From the NCBI GenBank assembly GCA_022605405.1, contig JABYQQ010000019.1, forward strand, positions 851,712-915,711: a DNA stretch of 64,000 nt. Reading direction: 5' to 3'. Shown piece by piece: positions 10,681-21,705 of the stretch. The position numbers and the translations under genes were made by a program. The notes under the pieces are model-generated. The model was given only the letters and a program-made list of their open reading frames with translations, made no database searches and was not told the origin of the DNA. Within the stretch, counting starts at the first letter, position 1; each line of letters opens with the position of its first letter. Source of the DNA: Earliella scabrosa (Eukaryota > Basidiomycota > Agaricomycetes > Polyporales > Polyporaceae).

Positions 10681-12406
10681 CTCCCACTGTGAGCGCTGCC
10701 CTCGAGTCAAGCCTGCTCGACAGATGCCGTCCATATTTATAGCAGCGTGACACGGCTCAGCTGGTCGCGCGATGGCCAGCGCAAGCCGCTGCGCCAGTCA
10801 CTGACATCCGATGGGGTCGTGTACACATTCTCGAGGAGTTGCGGAACAGAGGTGACGGTGATAGACGCCGGACGCGCTTGTGACTGAGCATGTTTGTACT
10901 TGTTTGTCTCTATACACGGACGCCAACGTTAACTCCAAGGTTCGGCCAGGTCCGGATGCAAGTTCGACGTTCAACACTCCAGTCCGATTCGCCGGAGTCA
11001 CTAGTCACTGGCGACGGAATGAACCTCCTCCACATGATTACCTGGCTTCGAAGGAGCGTATTGCAGTCCAAACACCTACACCTACTACTAGTAGCTAGCT
11101 TCTCTCTGCAATTGGAGGCTCCTCAACTTGTCACGTTCAGGTTGTTCCTGTGCTCACTGGCAGCCGTCGACGCGGAGTCACGCTCCTGCTGGAGCTAGAG
11201 CCCGATCTCACAAAGCCCTCAAGGTCACTGTGATTTGGTCGGAAGGACTACACTGATCTGCTATGCAAGAACTTGTCGCTACTATGTACGCCGGCCGCCG
11301 TGCACCTCCCGACTCAGGAGGCTGACTTGGGACATCATGATTCATGACGTACGACGCTCGTGAGTACCGAGTCGTCGTGCGCGGTCTGCACATCTTAAAC
11401 TCACACATCTCGAACCAGAGAGCCTCACGCATCCGACTCGTCGTGCGCTGCATCTCCTCGGCGTCCCCTCGGAGTTGAACGGCACATCCAACTCCGACCT
11501 CGGTCCGAGCGACTCGACTCTTCGTCCCTGTCGCACTCAGCGGCCAGCCTCCGCGCAATACGGTCCACGGTGCACGCCAGGACACGAATGGTCGGTCGAT
11601 CCCCCGCTCGGAGTCGCGCGCGCCGCGGTTCGGAGGAGTGGCTGCAGCCTCTTTAGGCTCGCCGCCTCGCGACGCTGCAACAGAGTCGAGCTCGACGACA
11701 GGGTCGCTGCGCTGCTGGTGGGAAGCACTGTACTGGTTGCCTGTCTCGCGTCTTCCTTCGAGTTTGTCCTCAACACCGCACCGCGACGTACCAAATCCAT
11801 GCGTCGTTTCCCTCCTGAACACCGAGGACGCCCGGCGGCGGGCGGCTGCGTGATGTGAGTTCCTGAACATGAACGTCACGCCCGTTCCGGAGGATTACAC
11901 GCTCACAAGCTCGGAGTAATGTACACGTCCTCGGCCGCACACAGGTGGAACTTCTTCTCGCTCTGGAGTTTTGATGGCGCCGCCGCTGGAGACTCAGAGA
12001 TGGACGCGACTTCGGAAGTTCGGTCACGCCTCACCAGTACCAGTCATCACCAGCTCGACGGATCTGCCCGTTCACGTCGGCTCTCCTCCCACCTCCTCCC
12101 ACAACAAGGCTTGTTCTTCCCCCACCCCCGGCCTTGGGCGGTCCGCAGTTGGCACTCCTTCCCCCCCATCCCCCGCACGCGAGGAGGAATCGACGTCCGA
12201 GCCGGAGCCGGAGCCGGAGTCGGATTCGGATTCGTCCGGCGGTCTGAGCAGCGTCGACTCGGACTCGGACTGGGGCACGTGCGGTGCGGTGCCCGATTCC
12301 TCCCAAGTTCCAAGGACCAAGGACCAAGACGGGTCTCCGAGTCCCAGGCATTCCAGGCTGCCAGGCTGCCAGCTGCAAGGCCGGGAAGCTTCACGGGCGC
12401 AGGGTC

Positions 12407-12460
12407 CGGGACGGGAACGGGAACGGGGACGGGGACGGGGACGGGGACGGGGACGGGGCC
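12407..12460 (+). repeat. ACGGGG hexanucleotide microsatellite
   Basis: Roughly eight units of ACGGGA/ACGGGG in a row. The G-rich strand could form a quadruplex. Confidence 0.8.
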
Positions 12461-13555
12461 TCGAGTCGGAAGCGACACCCTCCACCCTCCACGCCCTCCA
12501 CCCTCCACCGCCGTATGCGCGGACCTCTGCATCCCGGCCCATCCCGCTGCCTGCCCTGCCGGTGACCGTCCCCACGCCCCAGCCAACTTGAACTCGAACG
12601 CGCACGCCGCATACAAGACTCGGACGGGGCGCGCCGCGGCCGTGGTGCCACTCCTGTCTGTCTGCTGTTGTGTGTCGTCTGTCGTCTGGAACAAACGTCA
12701 ACGTCCGGCACGGGGTGAGGGGGTGGGGGAGGGTCGGAGCGGCCGCGTCTTGCGGTTTCGGTTTCGGTTTCGCAGCGCGCGCGCGGTGTCCGATCCTTCC
12801 TCGAGTCTTCGAACACGGTCCTGCGTAGTGTCCCGCCACCCAGCCGTCCAGCCGTTCAGCTGTCTCATAACAAGGTCATGGTGCGGTGTGGGCTTTGGGG
12901 CGCTCTTCGTCGGCCAGCCTCCAGCCTCCAGCCTCTGGGTGCACTCGCCGTCGGGTCGGACTCGAGAGCACGGACCCGGACTCGGAAGACCTCTGAGCGT
13001 CGATCGACTACGGTGCGACTTTGGCTTTTGGGCACGCTTCCGAGTCAGGTTGTTTTCCTCGCGCGCTGGCGCGATCGGGTGCGGGTCGGGTGCCGTCCGT
13101 GCGGTTGGCTGCAGAGGGAAGGGAGAGACTCGGGCTTCGGAATGTGTCCACGCGCACAACAGAGCCAGGGCACGGTCAGACGCTGCGCTGCACCTCCTCC
13201 GTGCGATCGCTCTGGAGACGAGAGACAGCACCCTGAACCGTGTCTGTGCAAGTTGCGGGCCCCGGACGTTCGACCCCGATCTTCACTTTCGACGCTCGCC
13301 CGTTGGAAGACGTCGAAGGCTCAGCGCTCAGCACTGGACTCGCTGCAGTCCGTACGCTCGAAACGGCGTCGCACGCCCCCCCCCCCTCCCGGCCCTGTCG
13401 CACTGTGTCTTGTAGGATGTACACACGGCGATCCGAGTCTTGAACGGGCTTCCTACGCTGCGGAGCGGGTTGCGGGGTCCGTCTGCCCGAACGCGCTCCG
13501 GATGGACTCTGGCGCGAGCACGACGAGCACGTACGGGCGGAGGCCCCGAGCCTGC

Positions 13556-13609
13556 GCGCATTCATAGCGCACAGACCTACACGCGCATTCATAGCGCACA
13601 GACCTACAC
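13556..13609 (+). repeat. 27-bp tandem duplication
   Basis: A 27-bp unit starting GCGCATTCATAGCGC is present twice back to back with no mismatch, followed by a partial third start (GCGCATCC). Confidence 0.85.
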
Positions 13610-14689
13610 GCGCATCCAGATCTTTTTGTGCGGCTCTACGAGGACCGCGAAGGGGTCTTGAAGCTTGGTCGGCCGTCCATGGAGCGGGTCTCCGACTGGC
13701 ATTCGCATTCGCGGGGCCACGTCGAGGTTCGCTCGAGCTCTGCGCAATGGCACGGCATGCACGCTGTCGCTCGGGCGATCTGGCGAGATCCAAGGACGCC
13801 GACAGCGATCCGTCGCGCAAGAGCCAGGGGGCGTCGCGCGGGATACACCGACCCCCGTCCCCGCTGTCCGGCGACCTCGGTCCCCGTCTGGAAGAAATGA
13901 CAAGCGCCAGCAGGCCGCACGGTGTTCCGGAACCGAGGGATTCAATGCGTGCGCCTGAACGCTGGTCCTGCGCGCGAACTGGGGAACTCGACGACGCACC
14001 TTTGCGCATGCGCGCGTGCACGTTCGAAACGACGGTGGGCCCGTCCCGCCGTGAAGCACCGTTTGGAAGCTCACGGAGACGGCGCAGCTTCGTGCGCATG
14101 GCGGTCGAGCCACGGTGAGCTGAGCGCGACCGCATTGGCTGCATGCTGAACGCGGTGAGTTGACGCTCGGCTACAGGCTAGAGATAGTGTTTGAGATTCG
14201 CGGGCTACCACGACCGCGAATTGCGGACGGCCACCCACTTGAAGTATGGAGCGGAGCGCGATGCGCGAGTGCCCTCGTGCTGCGCGCGGGAGTGGCGGGC
14301 TGCTGCTAGAGCACGGAGCGCATCCAATGTGCCCGTTCGGACGCATCTGACTGTAGATGCACATGCATCAGCGGCAGAGCGCAGGAGTGGGGGCGGGTCG
14401 CACACGCCGGGAGGAGAGCAGGTGGGACGCATACAGCCAGGTGTGAGCGACTGCAACGCCGACTCGCGACTCGGAGAAGGGCTCGGTCTGCAGTCTGCGC
14501 GAAGTCGGTCGTCGGAACGAAGAAGGAAGACATGGCGCACCCGGGTCTAGCATGCAGCCGTCGTCTTGGGCTGGCAGGCAGCCCGGGCGATGCGGCAGGG
14601 GCAGAGAGCGAGCGTAGGGTGGGCGAGAGCCGAGCGAGGTCGCAGCAGAGGCGGATCCAGCGTACGCCGTCCGCACTCGCGCGCAGAAC

Positions 14690-14940
14690 GCGGTCGGCGA
14701 TGCGCTCCGTGGCCTCGCAGCACCCTAACCCTAACGTCCGACCCGTCCCCTTGCTGACGTCGAAGACAAGAGCTGTCAGGACGAGCGGGGCGAGACATCG
14801 AGTGCTGCCATCGCCCCGCACCGGATCGCGCTCGTGCGCAGACGTCGAGCTCGGTTAGCTGTCGCTGTCGGGGAGCGGTGGCGGACGAGGGTCTGGACTG
14901 GACTGCGTCTCCCGACGACGGCCTGTCCGATAGCCGTCGC
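14690..14940 (-). repeat. copy 1 of a dispersed duplication (F-box gene debris)
   Basis: About 250 bp align by eye, with scattered substitutions and small gaps, to 18810-19060 in the same orientation. Shared blocks include CCCCTTGCTGACGTCGAAGA and GTGCTGCCATCGCCCCGCAC. The minus-strand reading suggests decayed F-box coding sequence. Confidence 0.6.
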
Positions 14941-15709
14941 TCGCCCAGCGATATAATCTTCCGCTCCGGACGCGTACCCCGTTGCAGCGCAGCCTCCTCG
15001 CACATGCGGAGGTGCTCACAGTTCTGCCACGACGGCCGAACGTTAACTCGACTGCGCTGACTCCAGTTTGAATGCATAATGGTAGAGCTGACGCTTCCGC
15101 TACAGCTACGCATCGTCTGCACGACGACGACGATGACATGCACATGCTCGCACCGCGCGTGGAGCACTGGCAGCCAGTCCACGAAACGCAACGCACCTAT
15201 CGTGAGCCCCGGAGGGGTGCGAAGCTGTTGAGCAGGCGAATCGCATACTAGTACTGTGTGAGCGAGTACGACGTCGTCGCGAGCGACAAGGGTGCTAGCG
15301 TGCGGAGCGCGAAAATTCCTTCGGAGTTGAACGCGGCTTGATCCGAACCTACGCCTGCTTCGACTTGAAGAGATTCCAGCACGCATACGCTCGCCGTACT
15401 GCGGCTAAGCACTCCTCGATCGTCGCTAGGTATTGTCTCTAAATCTGAGGGTCCGGACCAGTCGGCGAGACCGGCCCCCAAGCTCGAGTCCAACCGAACC
15501 GCTCGTGCACAGCGGAGTCACGGTCAGTTGATTTTGTCTCCTCCGAGTCCCGATCAAGTACTTACTGCTGCCATCTCCTCAGCTGAACAGCGGCGGCCCA
15601 CGCTCAACGTTGTGACATTAGCGCGAAACAGCAGACGAGATTGGAATAACCTGAGCCAGGCTTGAGCTGTTTCCGATCACTCCACCCTGGTCAATTCCTC
15701 TCGATCCAG

Positions 15710-17959
15710 ATGCGCCGCACAATCCGCACCCAAAACGCCTCAAGACACCTCCGAGTCGGTCATCCCGACAGGCCGAGGACTCGTCGGACAGCGGGCCCAG
15801 GTCACGCTGAAGACTACGAGGAGGTGGAAGCCAACGCAGTTGCGTCAAAGGCTGCCAAGGCTCGCAAGGATGCTGGGGCCATCGAAGGCCATCGAAGGAC
15901 GGCAAACTTCGCCGGCTAAGCGCCATCGAGTCTCTATCGACGAATCTACCTCTGACGGCGACAGCAACGACATCGTGGAGACTCTGGCGAGGAAGAAGAA
16001 GAAGCGCGTCAACAAAACTTTGAAGGTACCTCAAGAGCAAGAGCTGCAAGAGTATGCCCCCGCGATGTCGCCGATCGTCAAAGTTGACGTTGAGCCGCCG
16101 TTTGAGTGGCCCCAGCTTGAAGGTGACTTGTCGGACTACGCCTTGACTGAGTCAGAATCCTCTTGTAAGGTCGTGCCGCCGGTGAATGATGTCGATGTCG
16201 TACACCCTCCGCGGGATGGTATCGGCCCCTCCGTCAGAATCGAACTCAGGCACAAGCGCGACTCAGCGCGGCAGGCGTCGAACTCCAATTTCGCCGGGTC
16301 GGCTAGTAAGTAGTACGTGAGTAACCGTGGCTTTTTACAATGTCCATTAGCTCTGCCCGGAGTGAACGCTGGGCTGACGTGTTTGACTCCTAGGACTCCG
16401 GCGTCGTCGTCCAAGAAACTTTCGCCGTCTGAACGTCGTCGTATGCACGCTCAGGCTCAGGCCCGTGCTTCCGGCAACAGCCTAGGCTGCTCTCGCACTC
16501 CTGGATACGGTGACGTGCAGTGGGCCGACGACGAACTGGATGAAGCGCAAGCGCAAGCGGCGAGGGCCAGTCTCCGGCCAGAACACGGTCGGCGGTTGAC
16601 AAGCCTGGATGCGGTACGTTTCGTGGGTCCTTGTTTCTCCAGCGCACGCCAGCACTTGATTTATTCAGGTTGATCCCCTGCTAGTCGGAAGCGGAGACGA
16701 TCGCGTTCAAGAACAGGAACGGTGACAGGAAGCCTCTCAAAAACGTTCTGCCGTCTCAAGAGCCTGGGTGGATGACCAACGTCTCACCTGACTCGTCGAA
16801 GGATGGAACGTCGAAGCGCACGGTACGCCTGTCTCTCCTCTCTATACGGTTACCTTCTCTCAGGCATGCTCTTTACCCTTCCTTCCCCTTAGGCGATTGA
16901 CATCGACTGTCTCCTCGAGTCCCCATCAAGCTCCAAGTCTCATATGAGCACACGGTGGAAGAGCGCCGACCTGCCGCACGGTGCGCACCACGGTAACCTC
17001 TGGAAGGGCACCTTCCTCCGGGCCACCCTACTCGAGTATCTCGGCCGTATGGACGATCCGTGGACGGTTTCCGACCACGACTTTGTCAATATCCTGCAGG
17101 AGATCTGGAACGAGGTGTACGGCGCGCGACTCGAGGCTCATGAGGTGCAGGTTGGGGGATGTGTGCATCACATCGTAAGTGCGAGTGCTCTTGTCTTTGC
17201 AACTTTGTCCATCACTCAGGCTGTACAACGATTTCTTGGTGTTCTCAGGCAAGACAGCGCATGTATATCTGGCGAGCTGCGTTCGGGTCTTCTGCGATCT
17301 GCGCTTTCGAACTCTACTTCAACGCGACCAAGAACGAAAAGGGAGAGATCAAGTACCCGGACGTCGAGTCGCGCGCACGCTTCTGTCACACGATACTGCG
17401 CAACGCGCGTGTCTTCTACAAGGATCCGGAGGGGAAGAGCGAGAAGGTGACCGTTTCTACCCTCGGCGTCGCTGTCCGCTACATTCATGCGCTCATCGTT
17501 TCCATTCCAGGGCCTCTATCGTTCCTGCTTTGTCCTTGGACCGATCTCCATGCATCTCAACGTCACCGACGGATCCATTTCCGTTTCTAGCTTGCGGTAA
17601 CGGCGATAACAACCCGTACACACATCCCATCGGTGCTATCGGCTTAGCCGCCGCGGCGGTACGTGCTCCCTCCCTACTAGATTGCCCCTCCTCCTCCTTA
17701 GCTCTCAGACATACCTCCGCAGGCATACCGCGCTGCCGTCCTGTACGCAGGGTAGAAGATCACCTACGGCTCGGACCAGAGCGAGATCGTCATCACCAAA
17801 GGCTTCAATGTGTTGACGAACAAGGAGAGTAGTAGGGACACGGAGTTCTGCGCTGGCGCGTACGGCGGTGTCACTAGGGGCTGCGCGATGTCGGCGAGGG
17901 CGCTGACGGAGGGGAAGGTCTGCAAGATTCAAAACGATGGAGGGTTTGAATACTTGTAG
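15710..17959 (+). pseudogene. seven-exon basidiomycete gene of unknown function, broken
   Basis: Exons about 15710-16305, 16394-16613, 16685-16822, 16893-17173, 17249-17446, 17511-17658 and 17723-17959, all with GT-AG borders. The product has a charged, Ser-rich N-terminal half with a lysine run (RKKKKRV), then a conserved-looking domain: TRWKSADLPHGAHHGNLWKG, DPWTVSDHDFVNILQEIWNEV, RMYIWRAAFGSSAICAF, GLYRSCFVLGPISMHLN and HPIGAIGLAAAA. This resembles an uncharacterised fungal domain family often found in Agaricomycetes; DUF6532 is my recollection, not verified. Lesions: a 10-bp tandem duplication (15877-15896) shifts the frame in exon 1; exon 6 needs a frame change near 17586-17595; TAG interrupts exon 7 at 17753-17755. 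No function can be assigned. Confidence 0.65.
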
Positions 17960-18537
17960 AACCCTCCGGTCGACGGTTTGCATGTGGCTGCTGCTGGCTT
18001 TGGGATAGACTTCTCTGCGGTGGTCGATGAGGACTAGCGGTATGGGTTTCTTGGGGCCCGCAAACGTGCAGAACATACCGTTCATGGTGTCAAGTTCAAA
18101 GCCACAACAACGTCATGTCTACCCCTCTCGGACTGCTACGTATCGTCTCCTCTCTCGATTGCGTCGTCGTTGTCTCTTTGTCTCAGTTGTCCCCGTATCA
18201 ATGCTCTCACTGCGTCCGCCGTTGCCTCTTGCTCTCCTGTCGTCTTGATCTCGCTCCTTGTCGTCTCTGGCCCACCTCGCTGTTCATCCTGTACCCGCAC
18301 CGAATACTCTCTTGTTCCCCACCATCCGTAAGGTATCCTGGTTCGTCTTTCATTCTCATTGCATGCTGTGACTGACACTACTCTGTGCCGCCCAATCGCT
18401 GTCGATTTGATCTCTTTGGTCCGTCGATGTTCACGCGGCTGCATTGTGCTTAGCTGGCTACGCTCTGTCGCCGTCTAGATAACGTGTTGCTCGTAGAGCG
18501 TGTGTACGGTACTGGGACGCAACAGCTGCTAGCAACG
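17960..18537. other. intergenic, no gene supported
   Basis: Pyrimidine-rich plus strand with short frames only. No motif recognised. Confidence 0.5.
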
Positions 18538-19265
18538 TCGCCATATCAGAGGTCTACCGACGCATGAACGCCCTCGCACTCCGTGACGCTCAACAAGTCT
18601 CTGGTATGTGTTCCACCTGTCCTTCTTCTCCGACGATCGCCCGCCTCCCAAAGTCTCTCGCAAACTCGGACGCGGAGGACGGTTGAGGAGCGCGTACTGC
18701 TTCGACCAGGAGATCTGAGAGGCGGATACAGCCCATGCCGTCTGCGCCCGTCCTCTGCGCTCTCCGCCCAGGCCCCAGAGTGGGTCACGGACGACCCTGA
18801 CTCGCGCGCAGAACGCGATCGGCGATGAGCAGCGGGACCCGGCCCGGTGCACGTCCGATTCGCCCCCTTGCTGACGTCGAAGAGAGAAGAGCTGTCAGGA
18901 CGAGGGGAGCGAGACGTCGAGTGCTGCCATCGCCCCGCACCAGATCGCGCTCGTGCATAGGTCGAGCTCGGTCTGCTGTGGTTGTGGCTGTCGGGGAGCG
19001 GTGCCGGACGAGGGCCTGGAGTGGACTGCGTGTGCCAACGAGGGGCTGTCGGATAGGTCTCGGAGCCGGGCGTCGTGCAGGTCGATCTCCGCCCGCTGGT
19101 CGCACAGCAGGGTGCAAGCGCGCGGCGACGCTCTGAGGATATCCGAGGAGAGTGGTCGACTCTGCTAGTACTGCCATGGCTGCACACTCGCCCCGGCCCT
19201 CCGTGATTCTCAATACCGTCGTCGCCACTGCACGTCAGCCGAGATTTACTGGCGGAAAATATCAA
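18538..19265 (-). pseudogene. decayed F-box gene fragment
   Basis: The stretch 18538-18710 matches the 3' end of the F-box gene at 9070-10680 (9060-9270): both carry CCATATCA, then GAGGTCTACCGACGC, a CTCAACRAGTC block and CTCGGACGC in the same order. In the minus strand this reads as the C-terminal RWNTY...SVTECEGVHASVDL segment with several frame changes. The remainder (18810-19060) duplicates 14690-14940. No intact frame runs through it. Confidence 0.65.
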
Positions 19266-21214
19266 TGAAATTCCAACTATTCAGGTGCTTTTCCGAACCT
19301 TTCCTGCGACCAGCCTATTCCGGGCATTTTCATTCAGCAAAGTCTCATCGCGCCCATGTGATCACTGACAGCAGACGCGTTATGACGCGACGGACGTCTG
19401 TCGGACTTTGAACGCCTGCATACTTGTCGGCTCTGCAGTCAGACTCCTCCTTGCTTCTTGACTCTCATATCCCTCGAGCTTCCGCCGCTTACCGACCTGC
19501 GAGCTGTTAGTGGACGTCGACCCTCATCACTGCGAGCGAGCCTCCGTCCCGCACCTCTCCAACGCTGGGCGATGGGCCGCATACTACAGGTACGTCGTTG
19601 ATCATGAGTGTATGCGTCTGACTCATCCTGTTTGCACCCAGTAGGCGACTTGGCTATATGCGGGAAATATCGACAAGGTAAGTCTGATGTCCGCATTCAT
19701 GGATGTCGACTGTTCATACCTGTCCATTAGATTTCATACCAGTGCGAATACGAAGGCAAGTACTCCTCTAACATCCTCGAGCTCAGCCCGTCTCTCTACA
19801 TGGCTGACCTCTTCGCTATAGCTCTGGCATTCTGAGCGGGAAGTACCACCATCCCGGAATGGGCAAGCCAGGGTATCCGGGGAGAGCTACGGCGTTGTGA
19901 GTATCCACTACGCCTCCCATATTCGCATTTTCGTCCACCTTGCCCTCGCCCTGCCCTTGCCCCCTTTCCTCCTTCGTTTTCCCGGTCCCACTTTTCCATG
20001 CGCCCCGACCTGCGCTCACGCCATGCCTCGCGCACAGCAGTCCCGCGTCGATTGGGAACGGCCCGCGAGGCTTCGCCGGTGCGCTGTTGGGCGCGCGGTT
20101 GCTCGCGCCCGCTGCCAGCGCTGCTGTAGGGCACGAGAGCCACCGCGATCCAACTTCCACCCACGCGAGCACCCGCTTTTGTCCGTTCCCCTTGTCCTCA
20201 TCTTGTACGTGCCTCTCGAATCCGTTGTAACACTCACGGGGGTTGTAGCCCCTGCGCAGCCGTACCCAGACGGCGGCGTGCCAGGCCTAGTATGTACATA
20301 TACAAAGACATTCCTACTGCGCCGGTGTATATACAATGCGACCTAATACATCTATTGCCTTGCAACATACCATCTGTGTGCATGTGTCGTGGAGCAAAGG
20401 GCGAATGGCAATATGAACGAACCGAATGCGGGCGACGGCACGACCATTCCACGAAGCGCTCACGGAAAAGTTGGCGAAAAGGTCCAGTAAAAGTACTAAA
20501 TACTGCTCATTTGCCCTACATTTGCTGCTGGCAAAGACGAGGAAAAGCTGTCGAACATTTGGACTTTTCAGGACCTTTTCAGGCAGAAAATTCCGGCCGA
20601 AGCCCAGTGCGCTCCGAGTCTCGGACTACACGCCCAGGTGTGCACCGGGCGCCCTGGGTATTTGGTCGGAAGTTATCTGCCGGGGCGGCGCTGGGTACCG
20701 AACAGATATTTTGCAGCCGGCGCTTAGACCTCCCTCCAATATCGGTCTGTCCGATATCTGTTCGATGTCTGGGGCACAACGCTCCAGTATGGAAGCGCCG
20801 GTCGGAAGTTATCTGGCCACCCAAAATTCCCAGATATCGGAACCGACCCGCGGCTCACCTGAGCGTGTATGCGTGACGAGTCCGAGGAGATTCGCGTGCG
20901 CGCAGGGCAAATTTAGGGACCTTCGAATCACGGCAACTGACGACAAGTCTGGGACTTTGCCTGCGAGCTGTGCGCACCACCGTCGACCGTCGACCCCGGG
21001 CCCCCTTCGCTACTAGCATACATACCTCTTGCTCTGCAACCGTGACCCTGTATCAGCCTGAGTATAGGACTACGCAGTTCGTCGAGCGCGCTTTGTGTTT
21101 GAATATGCAGCACAAGCAAAACCTCCTGCACGCGCCGCCCGTGCTTCCCATACTGATATTCCATGCATCCGCGCTGAGCTACATGAGCGCGTGGTACTCC
21201 GTCCTATCGAGCGG
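19266..21214. other. no supported gene; possible exon debris and hairpin-rich segment
   Basis: Around 19640-20160 several short exon-like pieces with GT-AG borders occur, including KYHHPGMGKPGYPGRATAL and ASIGNGPRGFAGALLGARLL. They look like part of a small Gly-rich gene, but no complete model could be made. From about 20460 to 20830 the sequence contains nested imperfect inverted repeats, for example CGAACAGATAT and ATATCTGTTCG, and a direct repeat GGTCGGAAGTTATCTG. Confidence 0.35.
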
Positions 21215-21705
21215 TCAAATTGGCGTGCAGTCGATAGAGAGGAGCCCCCCTGGGATAGCCAGCGTGAGTATGCTACAGCGCTAGGACGACTTGAACTCCA
21301 AGGAACAAAAGGTGATACGTTACTCACCGAAGTTGTTGTACATGCAGCACGCGGGATGGGCAGAGCTGTACGCGAACAGTCAGGACGCTCCTCATGAGAA
21401 TCACGCCTTTGCCCAATGTCTGCTAGTGCCACATTGCCTCGCACTCACCAGCCCGGCCCGGGGGGCACCGCGGAGCAGTGGACTCCGACGATGACGTTGC
21501 GGTCTGGTAGGTCAACGCCAAGAAGACCGAGGAGGGTGGCAACCACCGGACTGTCGGCGCGCGCAACCATTTGGCAGCACTGGAGGGTGCTACCCGCGGG
21601 ACAGTCCTGGGGCTGCGCTTGCGGTGTAGGAGCCGGGGTGGCACTTGCGAGGATCGCGAAGGCGGAGAGGGTGAGGGTGAGGATCTTGGAGGAGGAGTGC
21701 TTCAT
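21215..21705 (-). CDS. class I hydrophobin
   Basis: Three exons: 21705-21449, 21365-21328 and 21249-21215; product 109 residues. An N-terminal signal peptide (MKHSSSKILTLTLSAFAILA) directs secretion. The mature part has the eight-Cys pattern C-X7-CC-X32-C-X8-C-X5-CC-X12-C and ends CTPI, all typical of class I hydrophobins that self-assemble into amphipathic films on aerial hyphae and spores. The fifth Cys codon is split by intron 1 (TG|GTGAGT...ACAG|C); reading through the donor would give a stop, so splicing is required. Both introns sit where many basidiomycete hydrophobins have them. It is short but complete. Confidence 0.92.

Larger units (their letters stand above)
10681..15709. other. 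gene-poor, decayed region
   Basis: No intact gene can be supported. Long frames such as 11919-13415 reflect GC-rich sequence with few stops. Contents: a GGGGAC-type hexamer run (12407-12460), a 27-bp tandem duplication (13556-13609), a short telomere-like CCCTAACCCTAAC (14723-14735), and F-box-like debris near 14300-15000. The minus-strand ARSGAGRWQHS segment coded near 14.8 kb recurs near 18.9 kb. Confidence 0.5.

Noticed and set aside
11919..13415. 498-codon plus-strand open frame
   Set aside because: It runs through GC-rich low-complexity sequence with equally long frames on other strands, a Gly-Thr run from the hexamer repeat, and no domain or splice support.
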